Assembly (NCBI RefSeq): GCF_026274175.1
Contig: NZ_JAPHNL010000046.1
Span: forward strand, 1 to 64,000
Direction of reading: 5' to 3'
Source: Streptomyces beihaiensis
GTDB lineage: Bacteria > Actinomycetota > Actinomycetes > Streptomycetales > Streptomycetaceae
Length of the DNA: 64,000 nt
Made by a program: the position numbers and the translations under genes. Below the pieces are notes generated by a model. The model did no database searches and had not been told where the DNA came from. It was given only the letters and a program-made list of their open reading frames with translations. Below, one piece after another: positions 1 through 6,832 of the stretch; the stretch's first letter is position 1; every line of letters starts with the position of its first letter.

Positions 1-294
1 ACCACCGCGCCCACCTCGGCCGGGCCGCCCCCGGCCGCCACGCCCGGTCGCCCGGGCCAGGCCAAGGACGAGGCCGCGCGGTGCCGTTCGTACGAGAACG
101 GGCACGGGCTCAGCCGTGCCGACCGGGCCGCGGCGGGCTGCGACGAACCGGCCGCCGCGGAGCCGGCGGCCCCGGCGGCCGCCACATCGACAGCGGGCCC
201 CGCCCCGACCGCGGCCCCGGTACCGTCCTCGGCACGTTCCGCCGCGGCGGCCGCCACCTCGCAGACCGGGCGGCACGGCCCCAAGCAGCCGTAG
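1..294 (+). CDS. C-terminal part of an Ala/Pro-rich secreted or membrane protein (5' end outside window)
   Basis: Frame 1 is open from the first base to a TAG at 292-294, giving 97 residues. The fragment is Ala/Pro/Thr-rich with one compact segment containing two cysteines (CRSYENGHGLSRADRAAAGC). That segment resembles the extracellular motif of the protein at 9260-10528, which also has two Cys flanking an R-x-Y-x-x-G stretch (CRDYRDG...FCDKV). I infer that it is the C-terminus of a membrane protein of the kind encoded beside ECF sigma factors in Streptomyces. Function is unknown and the N-terminus, where a TM helix would be expected, is not in the window. Confidence 0.6.
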   Translation, partial: TTAPTSAGPPPAATPGRPGQAKDEAARCRSYENGHGLSRADRAAAGCDEPAAAEPAAPAAATSTAGPAPTAAPVPSSARSAAAAATSQTGRHGPKQP

Positions 295-371
295 GCCGTG
301 GTCGGCCGGGAGACCCGTGGGCGGGCCGTGAGCCTTGGGTGGGCCGTGAGTCGTGGAGTGGTCGTACGTCG

Positions 372-1046
372 TCAACGGCGGCAGCCGCCCCGGTCGTAGC
401 CCGCATACGCGGGACGGCCGAGGTCGCCACCCCTGGCTGGAGTGAGGGTTAAATGATCCTCTGACCTGCGATTTTGTCGCGTGAGAGCCCTGTGGAAGTC
501 GACCTCTTCGTGGACGAGGGCCATGCCGACGCTGGACCCTCCGAACGGAGGCTTCACCATGACCGTGTCGCCGCACCACTCGGCCGGGCCGCCGGACCAG
601 ACGCGCCAGTCGGGTGTGGGTACCTGGAGCGTCTCCATGACGCGTTTGCAGAGGATCTTGTCCGCCGCCACCGCCGAGGCGGCGACCCCGTTCCCGCAGT
701 ACGGCATGCGCAGGAAATCCATCAGGCCCTGAAGCCGCCCGTCCTCGCCGAAGGGGCCGTGCAGATTCGGCAGAGCCACGTCGTAGCGGACGAGCTCCTG
801 GAGGAACCCCGGGTCGGTCGGGTCGAGGATCTTGAACCAGACACCCAGGCTTGCGAGCGACTCGGCGAGCGCGGTGCTCGACCTCTGCTCGACCGGGCAC
901 TTCGTGGAGTAGAGCTGGTCCTCGGCCGAGAGCGGACCGTACACGACGGCCACTTTGAGGCCCTGGTGCTCGCGCCTCCAGCCGCGCAGGCATCCGGTTG
1001 CCCGCTGAACGGACTCGGCGGTATCGGAATCGAGGAAGGTCGTCAT
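372..1046 (-). CDS. truncated D-alanine-D-alanine ligase-like ATP-grasp protein
   Basis: This 224-aa protein starts like a Ddl-family ATP-grasp ligase, which joins two amino acids using ATP. It has an LHGPFGEDGRLQGL motif near residues 95-108, the GVAASAVAADK substrate-binding segment, and the ATP-grasp loop VKPPFGGSSVG near residue 165. Ddl enzymes are usually 300 residues or more. Similarity stops near residue 190, and the last ~35 residues look like run-on into unrelated DNA, so the C-terminal ATP-grasp lobe with its Mg-binding Glu and Asn is absent. It is probably inactive unless a partner complements it. The ATG overlaps the stop of the DapF-like gene by 4 bases (ATGA), so the two are translationally coupled. 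It is the last gene of the PIMT/peptide operon, and its truncation may mark the edge of an island. Confidence 0.7.
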   Translation of the reverse strand: MTTFLDSDTAESVQRATGCLRGWRREHQGLKVAVVYGPLSAEDQLYSTKCPVEQRSSTALAESLASLGVWFKILDPTDPGFLQELVRYDVALPNLHGPFGEDGRLQGLMDFLRMPYCGNGVAASAVAADKILCKRVMETLQVPTPDWRVWSGGPAEWCGDTVMVKPPFGGSSVGMALVHEEVDFHRALTRQNRRSEDHLTLTPARGGDLGRPAYAGYDRGGCRR

Positions 1047-1840
1047 GCGAGAACTCCTTCAAAGACCTGAGTGACGGGGCCGCCGACCCATTTCGTCTGT
1101 CGCCTGTCGTTGTGGGGGCGCACGACGAGCGGCTCGCCGGCGCGGTTGTGGACGGTCACTTCGCCGGGAGCGACGAGTCCCCTCATGGTGGCGATGACAA
1201 CGGCTGCGACAGTGCCGCTGCCGCAGGAGAGCGTCTCGGCTTCTACGCCGCGCTCGTAGGTGCGGAGCTTGAGAGCCTGACGGCCGACGGATTGAACGAA
1301 GTTGACGTTCGTCCCGAGCGGGGCGAGGGCGGAGTGATGACGTACGAGACGTCCGACGAGCTCCGTGTCGATGGAGTCCACGTCGGAGACGACCGCGACG
1401 ACATACTCGGTGCCCGTGTGAGCGCCGTCGAACCATGTCGGTCGGCCGTTGATGACGACTTGCACCACCCGGGGGTGGACGGACCCGACCTCGGCAGTGA
1501 CCCAAACCGCGTCGTCGCCCACCATCGCCTGGTGATCGACTCCGGCCATCCGGAGCGTCATCTCCTGGTACCCGTAGTCGTGGCGCGCGGCCCATGCGCT
1601 GCACCGCAGTGCGTTGCCGCACATGGTGGCGATGCTGCCGTCCGCGTTGAAGCAGTCGACTTCAAGGTGCTGCGAGCCTTCACCGACCGGCCTGGACACG
1701 ACGAGGCCGTCAGCGCCGACCCCGGTGCGGCGGGAGCAGAGGCGTTCAGCTTCCTTGGCCCAGTCCTCGTCGCTGCCAGGTGATGGGGCGGAAAGGAGGA
1801 TGAAGTCGTTCCCTGCTCCGTGAATCTTCCGGAATTGCAC
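1043..1840 (-). CDS. diaminopimelate epimerase-like amino acid racemase
   Basis: The 265-aa protein has a complete DapF fold signature: HGAGNDF near the N-terminus, the first catalytic cysteine in FNADGS..MCGNALRC around residue 75, and the second in ERGVEAETLSCGSGT around residue 215. DapF is a cofactor-free two-base epimerase of LL-diaminopimelate, and paralogues racemise other amino acids (DcsC acts on O-ureidoserine in D-cycloserine biosynthesis). The GTG start at 1840 follows an AAGGAG site. The gene lies 45 bases behind the small membrane protein and overlaps the Ddl-like gene. It is unlikely to be the housekeeping dapF because of its operon with a PIMT and a short peptide. I infer a role in making or epimerising a residue for a small peptide or dipeptide product; the substrate is unknown. 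Confidence 0.8.
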   Translation of the reverse strand: MQFRKIHGAGNDFILLSAPSPGSDEDWAKEAERLCSRRTGVGADGLVVSRPVGEGSQHLEVDCFNADGSIATMCGNALRCSAWAARHDYGYQEMTLRMAGVDHQAMVGDDAVWVTAEVGSVHPRVVQVVINGRPTWFDGAHTGTEYVVAVVSDVDSIDTELVGRLVRHHSALAPLGTNVNFVQSVGRQALKLRTYERGVEAETLSCGSGTVAAVVIATMRGLVAPGEVTVHNRAGEPLVVRPHNDRRQTKWVGGPVTQVFEGVLA

Positions 1841-1885
1841 AACAGGACTCTCCTTGGTCTCCTCGTGAGGCGATGAGTCTGCTGG

Positions 1886-2098
1886 TCATCGGCGGCCAGG
1901 GCTCAGGTGTCCCATGGCGGCCAATACCAGAAAGGTGCAGATCGTTCCCCAGACGAGGAGGGAGAGGATTCCGCCCCAGAACGGGCCATCCGCAGTGAAG
2001 TTCCACCGGTAGGTCGGCTTCATCAACCGCCGCCGGTACGCGGGGTGCTTCTTGACGGATGCCCCATGGCGGGAGGCAAGCTGGTTCCGGTCATGCAT
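1886..2098 (-). CDS. small single-pass membrane protein in the PIMT operon
   Basis: This 70-aa protein starts at an ATG preceded by AAGGGA at a suitable distance. The first ~37 residues are polar and basic. One hydrophobic helix follows (about residues 40-63, FWGGILSLLVWGTICTFLVL), then a short tail ending PGRR. I do not recognise the family. It sits between the PIMT-like gene and the DapF-like gene on the same strand, 45 bases upstream of the latter, so it is probably co-transcribed. A single TM and basic N-terminus would suit an anchor, a small transporter accessory or an immunity peptide. It could instead be a second substrate peptide. No function is assigned. Confidence 0.55.
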   Translation of the reverse strand: MHDRNQLASRHGASVKKHPAYRRRLMKPTYRWNFTADGPFWGGILSLLVWGTICTFLVLAAMGHLSPGRR

Positions 2099-2142
2099 GA
2101 GGAGGTCCCTTCTTCCGCATTGGGTGATCGTGTGAGACCTGA

Positions 2143-2181
2143 CCCGCCTACGACGTTCTTTGGCCGGACCGCGTAGGCGGG
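2143..2181 (-). terminator. intercistronic hairpin between the PIMT gene and the small membrane protein
   Basis: A 10-bp perfect stem (CCCGCCTACG / CGTAGGCGGG) with a 19-base loop lies in the 197-base gap after the PIMT gene. It may attenuate transcription so that the peptide and PIMT are made in excess over the downstream epimerase and ligase. No T-tract follows, so efficient termination is uncertain. Confidence 0.4.
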
Positions 2182-2295
2182 GCAGGGTCTTACCGGGTAC
2201 CGCGTGTCGGTGCATTGGACAGTGGCCTGTTGCAGCGAGCGCAGTCGCCGCTTCCGTCGTCCCAAAGAACAACTGCGTGGCAGCGAGCACACGTT

Positions 2296-3486
2296 TCAGG
2301 CTTCGTTTTTCCCTCGCCTCGGCACCGGGCTGTCGGGCGAGTCGAGCCAGACGGTGAAATGGGGGCCTCCGGTCGTCGTCAGTCCGAAGCGCTCGAAGCC
2401 AGGACGCCCCTGCTCGTCCCACCAGCGCCACGACGCTTCCAACTCGTGCCACAGGCGGCGAGGACCGCACTGTGCAACCGCGTAACGGTCCTGGGCGGGC
2501 GCATAGTCGGCGGTGGCCCAACTGGCGCCGTCTGCGTCGCCGAGCCAGAGCCGGTACCAACCGTCCTCGCCGTACTCGACATGACAGAACAGATCCGGCA
2601 CTTGAACGCCGATGGCGAACATGTGAATCCAGTCGCCCACGTCATCCGGACTCAGCTCCGTGATGTCCATCGAGGCGTCTGCCGGCCACTCCTGCCCGCA
2701 CAGCCGGTCAGCGATCTGGGGGAACCGCTTGCGTTGCCGCGAAATGCGCATGAACGCCGACGACCGGGTGAGGTGCCCCTGAGCGATCCCGGACTCGTCG
2801 ACCGTGAGCCGGGCGATCCCCTCGCCGCCGTAGCCGGGACCCCAGGGAGCGACGATGACGGCCCCCGGTTTGGCCTGCCCGATCCACTGTGAGGGGATCT
2901 CGCCGACCGAACAGGTTGCAATGATCCGGTCGTACGGAGACATCTTTCCGTACCCGTTCGTCCCATCACCGATGGCGATGTACGGAGCGAAGTCGCATTT
3001 GTAGAGCCGTCCCCGGGCCCCCTGCGCCAACTCGGGGTCGAGTTCGACGGTGAAGACGTTCTGGTCCCCGAGGCGATGGCACAAGAGGGCTGTGTTCCAC
3101 CCGGTGCCCGTTCCGATCTCCAGTACGCGATGCCCCGGCTTCACATCCAGGTCGTGAAGCATCGAGAAGACCATCGTGGGCATGGACGAGGACGAGGTCG
3201 GCGTGCGTCCCCGGCGGTCTCCGTCGTACATGCCGCTGTCCCATTGGACCGTGATCGGAGCGTCGGACCAGACGGCCTGGCTCCACAGGTCCGGGTCTCG
3301 GGTGCGAAGAACTCGGTCGGTCTGACGGTTCATGCCCGCTCTGCCGGGCCAGATCCCGTCCGGGAGGAACTTGTCTCTCGGGCAGGCTTGGAAGGCCGAC
3401 AGCCAATCGGAGGTGAGAACCCCCTTGCTGACCAGCTCAGCGGCAAGGGACTCTTGACTCGCTGGCGTCTTGGTCTCTTCGGTCAT
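2296..3486 (-). CDS. RiPP-type protein-L-isoaspartate O-methyltransferase (PIMT)-like enzyme
   Basis: The 396-aa protein carries the N-terminal PIMT region (ACPRDKFLPDGIW, residues ~33-46) and a SAM-binding motif I, HRVLEIGTGTGWNTALL, around residues 140-156. These are followed by the rest of the PIMT methyltransferase fold and an extra C-terminal domain of roughly 150 residues. Housekeeping PIMTs are about 210-230 aa. The longer architecture is typical of RiPP-associated PIMTs, such as the FxLD-system and ATP-grasp-system methyltransferases and those of imiditides or aspartimidylated lanthipeptides. These methylate an Asp side chain so that it collapses to aspartimide or isoaspartate. Its ATG directly abuts the stop of the upstream 45-aa peptide gene (TAAATG), which indicates translational coupling and suggests that peptide as its substrate. 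Confidence 0.85.
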   Translation of the reverse strand: MTEETKTPASQESLAAELVSKGVLTSDWLSAFQACPRDKFLPDGIWPGRAGMNRQTDRVLRTRDPDLWSQAVWSDAPITVQWDSGMYDGDRRGRTPTSSSSMPTMVFSMLHDLDVKPGHRVLEIGTGTGWNTALLCHRLGDQNVFTVELDPELAQGARGRLYKCDFAPYIAIGDGTNGYGKMSPYDRIIATCSVGEIPSQWIGQAKPGAVIVAPWGPGYGGEGIARLTVDESGIAQGHLTRSSAFMRISRQRKRFPQIADRLCGQEWPADASMDITELSPDDVGDWIHMFAIGVQVPDLFCHVEYGEDGWYRLWLGDADGASWATADYAPAQDRYAVAQCGPRRLWHELEASWRWWDEQGRPGFERFGLTTTGGPHFTVWLDSPDSPVPRRGKNEA

Positions 3487-3624
3487 TTACCTACCGTCCG
3501 CCGGACCCTGGCCGTCGTTGGTGTTGCCGCCCTCGTCGGAACCGCCGCCGCCGTGCTTGTTCCCACTGTCCGAGTCGTCCTGGGGGTTGCCGCCATCCGT
3601 CGCCTTGAGCATCCACCAAGCCAT
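3487..3624 (-). CDS. candidate RiPP precursor peptide (45 aa)
   Basis: This short gene has an excellent ribosome-binding site (AAGGAGG, 7 bases before the ATG), and its stop codon is immediately followed by the ATG of the PIMT gene. The peptide begins MAWWMLKATDGG, a short hydrophobic head. It continues as a flexible chain made almost only of Gly, Asp, Asn, Ser, Gln and Pro, with a GGGG run at residues 25-28 and the end ADGR. There are three Asp-Gly steps (residues 10-11, 37-38, 43-44), the dipeptide most prone to form succinimide, which fits a PIMT substrate. There is no Cys, so lanthionine chemistry is excluded. Function as a precursor is inferred from position, coupling and composition. 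Confidence 0.65.
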   Translation of the reverse strand: MAWWMLKATDGGNPQDDSDSGNKHGGGGSDEGGNTNDGQGPADGR

Positions 3625-3771
3625 CGTGATGCCTCCTTGTTGTGGTCGGCTTGCTGTCTGTAACTAGGGAACCGTGGAGGACCAAGATCAGTTAACACAA
3701 TGCTTGCACAACTGCTATGAGCCAAGCTCTAGTTGGTGATGTCGGGCGTCTTGACATGGAAGAGTGGCTAT

Positions 3772-4950
3772 ATGGAGAGCACCCCTGCCGCTGGCGAGAA
3801 CATCGCGGTTCTGCGTAAAGCCCGAGAGATGGCTCAGGCGAAACTTGCTCGGGAAGCGAAGATTTCGGTTTCGTACCTGACGAAGATCGAAACAGGGCTG
3901 CGGCCAGCTACACCGCCGGTGGTTGCGGCCATCGCGAAGGCTCTCCACGTACCCACGGCCCGGATCTACGGCCAACCATTCCTGGGGCCGTCAGAACAGG
4001 CCGACCTTCTCAACGACCTTCGCGGGGCCGTGCGTCGACACACGCTACCCAGGGAGGACACTCCACCGCTCGACGAGCTGACGGCCAACCTGAAGAACGC
4101 GGCCGACCTGCGCGCCGAAACTCGTTACCTTCAACTTCTGCGGATATTGCCCAGACTGCTCGGGCAGGCCACGGCCATTGCCCTTGATTCCAGGGGAGAT
4201 AGCCAAGCCTGGGGGCAGGTGGCCGACCTCTACGGATGCGCCTACGCCGTAGCCCACCGCCTGGCTCAGCCCGATCTCGCCGACATGATCGTCTCCCGAC
4301 AGCAATGGGCCGCACAGCAGACCTGGAACCCGACAGCCGAGGCCGCCGCAGCATGGAACGAGGCGGGCACCTTTCAATCGGCAGGGCAGTATGACGACGG
4401 GCTCGCGATCGTCGAACGAGCCATCTCGAAGTACGAAGCCGCCGGAGGAAACGGGCCAGAGCACGTCATAGCGCTCGGTTCCCTGCACCTGCGTGGAGTT
4501 GTCCTCGCCTCCCGCCACAAGGACAAGAACGCCACCGCGGATCATCTGCGTAGGGCGAAGGCGCTCGCCGGGCAGGTCGAGGGCGACCTCATGCGCCACA
4601 ACCTCACCTTCGGCGCGGGAAACACGGCCCTCTACGAACTCGCGGCCCACATCGAGCTTGATCAGCCGAACAAGGCGACCGAGATGTCCGCCCCTCTGAT
4701 GCAGACACCTCCGCCGGGCCTGAAGCCGAACCGCGTCGGGCGCCTCTACATCGACGTGAGCAGGGCGCGTCTGGCAACCAAAGACCTTCCAGGGGCGGAA
4801 GAGGCGTTGAAGAAGGCGTTCGAGGTTTCTCCGCAGATGGCGGAGATCCATCCGATGAGTCGGGAAGTGCTCCGCGTCCTGTTCGTCATGCACCAGCGGA
4901 GCCGCCCTGACCTGATGACGATGGCCAAGCGCACGGGGCTCGCCTCGTAG
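3772..4950 (+). CDS. XRE-family HTH regulator with TPR-like C-terminal domain
   Basis: From the ATG at 3772 the protein is 392 aa. Residues ~8-65 form an XRE helix-turn-helix (NIAVLRKAREMAQAKLAREA...SVSYLTKIETG). The remainder is helical and TPR-like, with repeated A-L-x-x-A patterns, as in Streptomyces XRE/TPR regulators that sense a small molecule or peptide. An upstream in-frame ATG at 3733 would add 13 residues without similarity, so I prefer 3772. The gene diverges from the peptide-PIMT operon across a ~147-base intergenic region and is the likely local regulator. Part of that intergenic region carries short inverted arms (CAACT...AGTTG) that could be an operator; this is weak evidence. 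Confidence 0.8.
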   Translation: MESTPAAGENIAVLRKAREMAQAKLAREAKISVSYLTKIETGLRPATPPVVAAIAKALHVPTARIYGQPFLGPSEQADLLNDLRGAVRRHTLPREDTPPLDELTANLKNAADLRAETRYLQLLRILPRLLGQATAIALDSRGDSQAWGQVADLYGCAYAVAHRLAQPDLADMIVSRQQWAAQQTWNPTAEAAAAWNEAGTFQSAGQYDDGLAIVERAISKYEAAGGNGPEHVIALGSLHLRGVVLASRHKDKNATADHLRRAKALAGQVEGDLMRHNLTFGAGNTALYELAAHIELDQPNKATEMSAPLMQTPPPGLKPNRVGRLYIDVSRARLATKDLPGAEEALKKAFEVSPQMAEIHPMSREVLRVLFVMHQRSRPDLMTMAKRTGLAS

Positions 4951-5114
4951 GTGCGCTCAGGTGCGGAGGGCGGCGTCGTACAGACAGTGGCTTTGTTCAC
5001 GAGAACCGACAACAGATGTTCACGACTTTGGACGGCGGCCCAGGTGCCGCCGCGTTCGATTTCGCAGGGGGAATGTGGGGGTGCTGGTCTCGGTCGTCGG
5101 AGGGTGGTGCGCGC

Positions 5115-5160
5115 GCCGCTCCGTGCCGGGGCTCTGCCGGGAGGCTCGGCACGGAGCGGC
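5115..5160. terminator. strong stem-loop downstream of the XRE gene
   Basis: A perfect 14-bp stem (GCCGCTCCGTGCCG and its complement) encloses an 18-base loop. It lies in the 305-base gap between 4951 and 5255, which otherwise shows no coding region, and probably terminates the XRE transcript. Confidence 0.6.
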
Positions 5161-5255
5161 CGAGGGGGGTGCCGGGTTCTGACGGCGCGCCGCCGCAGTG
5201 TCCAGCCATCTGCCCTGGGAGACTTTCCCGAATCGGACGAAAGGGAGCTACCTCG

Positions 5256-5510
5256 ATGAACATGCCGTTCACCACCGTCCTGCGCTCTGCCGGGGAAGAG
5301 GCGGCCGCCGAGCACCGTGACGTGGAGTCTCTCGCCGTGCGCATGCCGGACGGCATCGAGATCAGTGCCTGGCTCGACGCCGACCAGGGTGTCCTGGTCC
5401 TGGAGGTCGAGGGCGACCCGCAAGCTCCTCACTTCCACGAGTTCGAGATCAGGCCCGGCGCGGCCAACCTGTTCTCCGTGAAGGCACATCGCCACCCGCG
5501 CCGACAGTAA
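5256..5510 (+). CDS. small hypothetical protein (84 aa)
   Basis: An ATG at 5256 follows an AAGGGAG site and opens an 84-aa frame. The protein is acidic and soluble, with alternating hydrophobic residues (IEISAWL...GVLVLEVEG) suggesting a small beta-rich fold, and a basic His/Arg tail. No signal peptide or TM is visible. I do not recognise the family. It is flanked by stem-loops on both sides (5115-5160 and 5566-5602), so it looks monocistronic. Confidence 0.5.
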   Translation: MNMPFTTVLRSAGEEAAAEHRDVESLAVRMPDGIEISAWLDADQGVLVLEVEGDPQAPHFHEFEIRPGAANLFSVKAHRHPRRQ

Positions 5511-5565
5511 GGCCGCGCCTTCGTCTTCGGGCGTCTGTCGGTGCGGTGACCGAGGCGGCGGTCCA

Positions 5566-5602
5566 CACGGGTGCCGCAGGAAAGCGCTCTGCGGCACCCG
5601 TG
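5566..5602. terminator. bidirectional terminator between convergent genes
   Basis: A 14-bp perfect stem (CACGGGTGCCGCAG and its complement) with a 9-base loop sits between the plus-strand 84-aa gene and the minus-strand serine-protease homologue. Confidence 0.7.
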
Positions 5603-5617
5603 GCCGGGGCGGGGCTG

Positions 5618-6388
5618 CTACTGCGAGGAGAGCCAGGCGTTGAAGTGGGCGGTGCTGCTGAGGATGGCGGGTGAGTCGGGCAGGCCGCAGCCGCGGCCTC
5701 CGGAGATGACGCCGACCACCGTGCCGTTGAGGATGGCCGGGCCGCCGGCGTCGCCGCGGCAGATGGCCTTGCTGCCGTCGGCGGGGCCCGCGCAGAACCG
5801 GCCGGTGGTGTCGAACGGGGTGAGGGGTGTGGAGTAGTCGGTGGCGCAGGTCTCGCTGGTGGTCACCGGCATCCGGGCGGCTTGCAGGCCCTCGGGCAGG
5901 GCCGTGGTGTCCGGCGCGGCGTGCCCCCAGCCCGCGAGGGTGAGGGACTGTCCCGGTGCCGGGTCGCTGGTGGCCAGTTTCGCGTAACGGACCCCGTTGT
6001 TCTCCGATGCTGCGGTGGCGAGGGTGAGGACACCGACGTCGTTCCTGAGGCTGGCGGCGTCGTAGCTCGGGTGGATCTTGATCGCGCTGACCGCGCTCTT
6101 GTTGGGGAGGCTGGAGCGGTTCGTCCCGCCCCAGGCCACCCGCAGCTTGGCGGAGGTCTGTCCGTCCAGGCAGTGGGCGGCCGTCACCACCTTGTGCGGG
6201 CCGCGCAGGAAGCCGCCGCAGATGTGGCGGAAACTGCCGCTCCAGCCCTGCGCCTGGATGCTGACCATGTACGGAGCGGTGTCCAGGGATGCGGCCTCGC
6301 CACCCGTGATGGCGTGAGCCGGGGCCGAGCCCGTAACCGCCAATCCGAAGACAGCCAGAGCAGAAACGATTGTCCTTCGCAGTAGCAC
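5618..6388 (-). CDS. secreted trypsin-like (S1) serine protease homologue lacking the catalytic serine
   Basis: The GTG at 6388 follows GAGGAG by 7 bases and gives 256 aa with a signal peptide ending in APAHA, directly before the ITGGEAA mature N-terminus expected of chymotrypsin-like proteases. The catalytic His is present in VTAAHC and the Asp in RNDVGVL. The serine motif, however, reads CRGDAGGP, with Ala replacing Ser195; the codon is GCC. The residue at the base of the S1 pocket also seems not to be Asp. The protein is exported but should not be a classical protease. It may act as a binding protein, or be a decayed gene. A perfect 35-bp palindrome lies just upstream. Confidence 0.85.
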   Translation of the reverse strand: MLLRRTIVSALAVFGLAVTGSAPAHAITGGEAASLDTAPYMVSIQAQGWSGSFRHICGGFLRGPHKVVTAAHCLDGQTSAKLRVAWGGTNRSSLPNKSAVSAIKIHPSYDAASLRNDVGVLTLATAASENNGVRYAKLATSDPAPGQSLTLAGWGHAAPDTTALPEGLQAARMPVTTSETCATDYSTPLTPFDTTGRFCAGPADGSKAICRGDAGGPAILNGTVVGVISGGRGCGLPDSPAILSSTAHFNAWLSSQ

Positions 6389-6420
6389 CGCGAAACTCCT
6401 CAAGAACGGTGAACACCTGT

Positions 6421-6455
6421 ATGTCGATGGCAGGACGTCGTCCTGCCATCGACAT
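6421..6455. promoter_or_regulatory. 35-bp perfect palindrome upstream of the protease homologue
   Basis: ATGTCGATGGCAGGACG is followed by a single T and then its exact reverse complement, a 17+1+17 palindrome 33 bases before the GTG start. It could be an operator for a large dimeric or tetrameric regulator, a strong RNA hairpin in the leader, or a terminator. Confidence 0.55.
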
Positions 6456-6832
6456 GAACGATCACGGGCCTGGCAGGTCACTTCGCGGCCATGCCCCCAC
6501 GTGGCCGTCAGAGCTGAACACTCCCTGGGATCGGCAGCATCGGAGCCCTAGCGGGGGGCGCGTACCGGTTGGGCGGCGGCGTTCCCAGGCCGGTGTGGAG
6601 GCAATCGCACGACATGCCGGAGATCGACGCGGACGGAGCAAGCACGCCACCGTCAGACAGGAGGGCCTCATGTTGGTCGGTCGACTCGACATCACCGACC
6701 TGTGCAAGAGGCCCTCTGCCATGTGTCGCCCGCACAGCGATCACCCGAACGAGCCTGACTGGCAGGGGAGTTCGAGCAAGTCATATCCATCGGTCTGAGA
6801 GTCGCTTCTCAGGGGGCGGACGGTGTCCGGAA
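6456..6832. other. no gene recognised
   Basis: Several short frames are open here on both strands, but none has a convincing ribosome-binding site, family signature or consistent codon usage. The interval separates two minus-strand secreted-protein genes and probably contains the promoter of the protease homologue. Confidence 0.4.

Noticed and set aside
2190-2301. A minus-strand frame after the PIMT stop reads as a CxxC...CxxC zinc-ribbon-like peptide (CARCHAVVLWDDGSGDCARC)
   Set aside because: No ATG, GTG or TTG start or ribosome-binding site opens this frame, and the only candidate is an ATT inside the PIMT gene; two CxxC pairs can arise by chance in GC-rich DNA.
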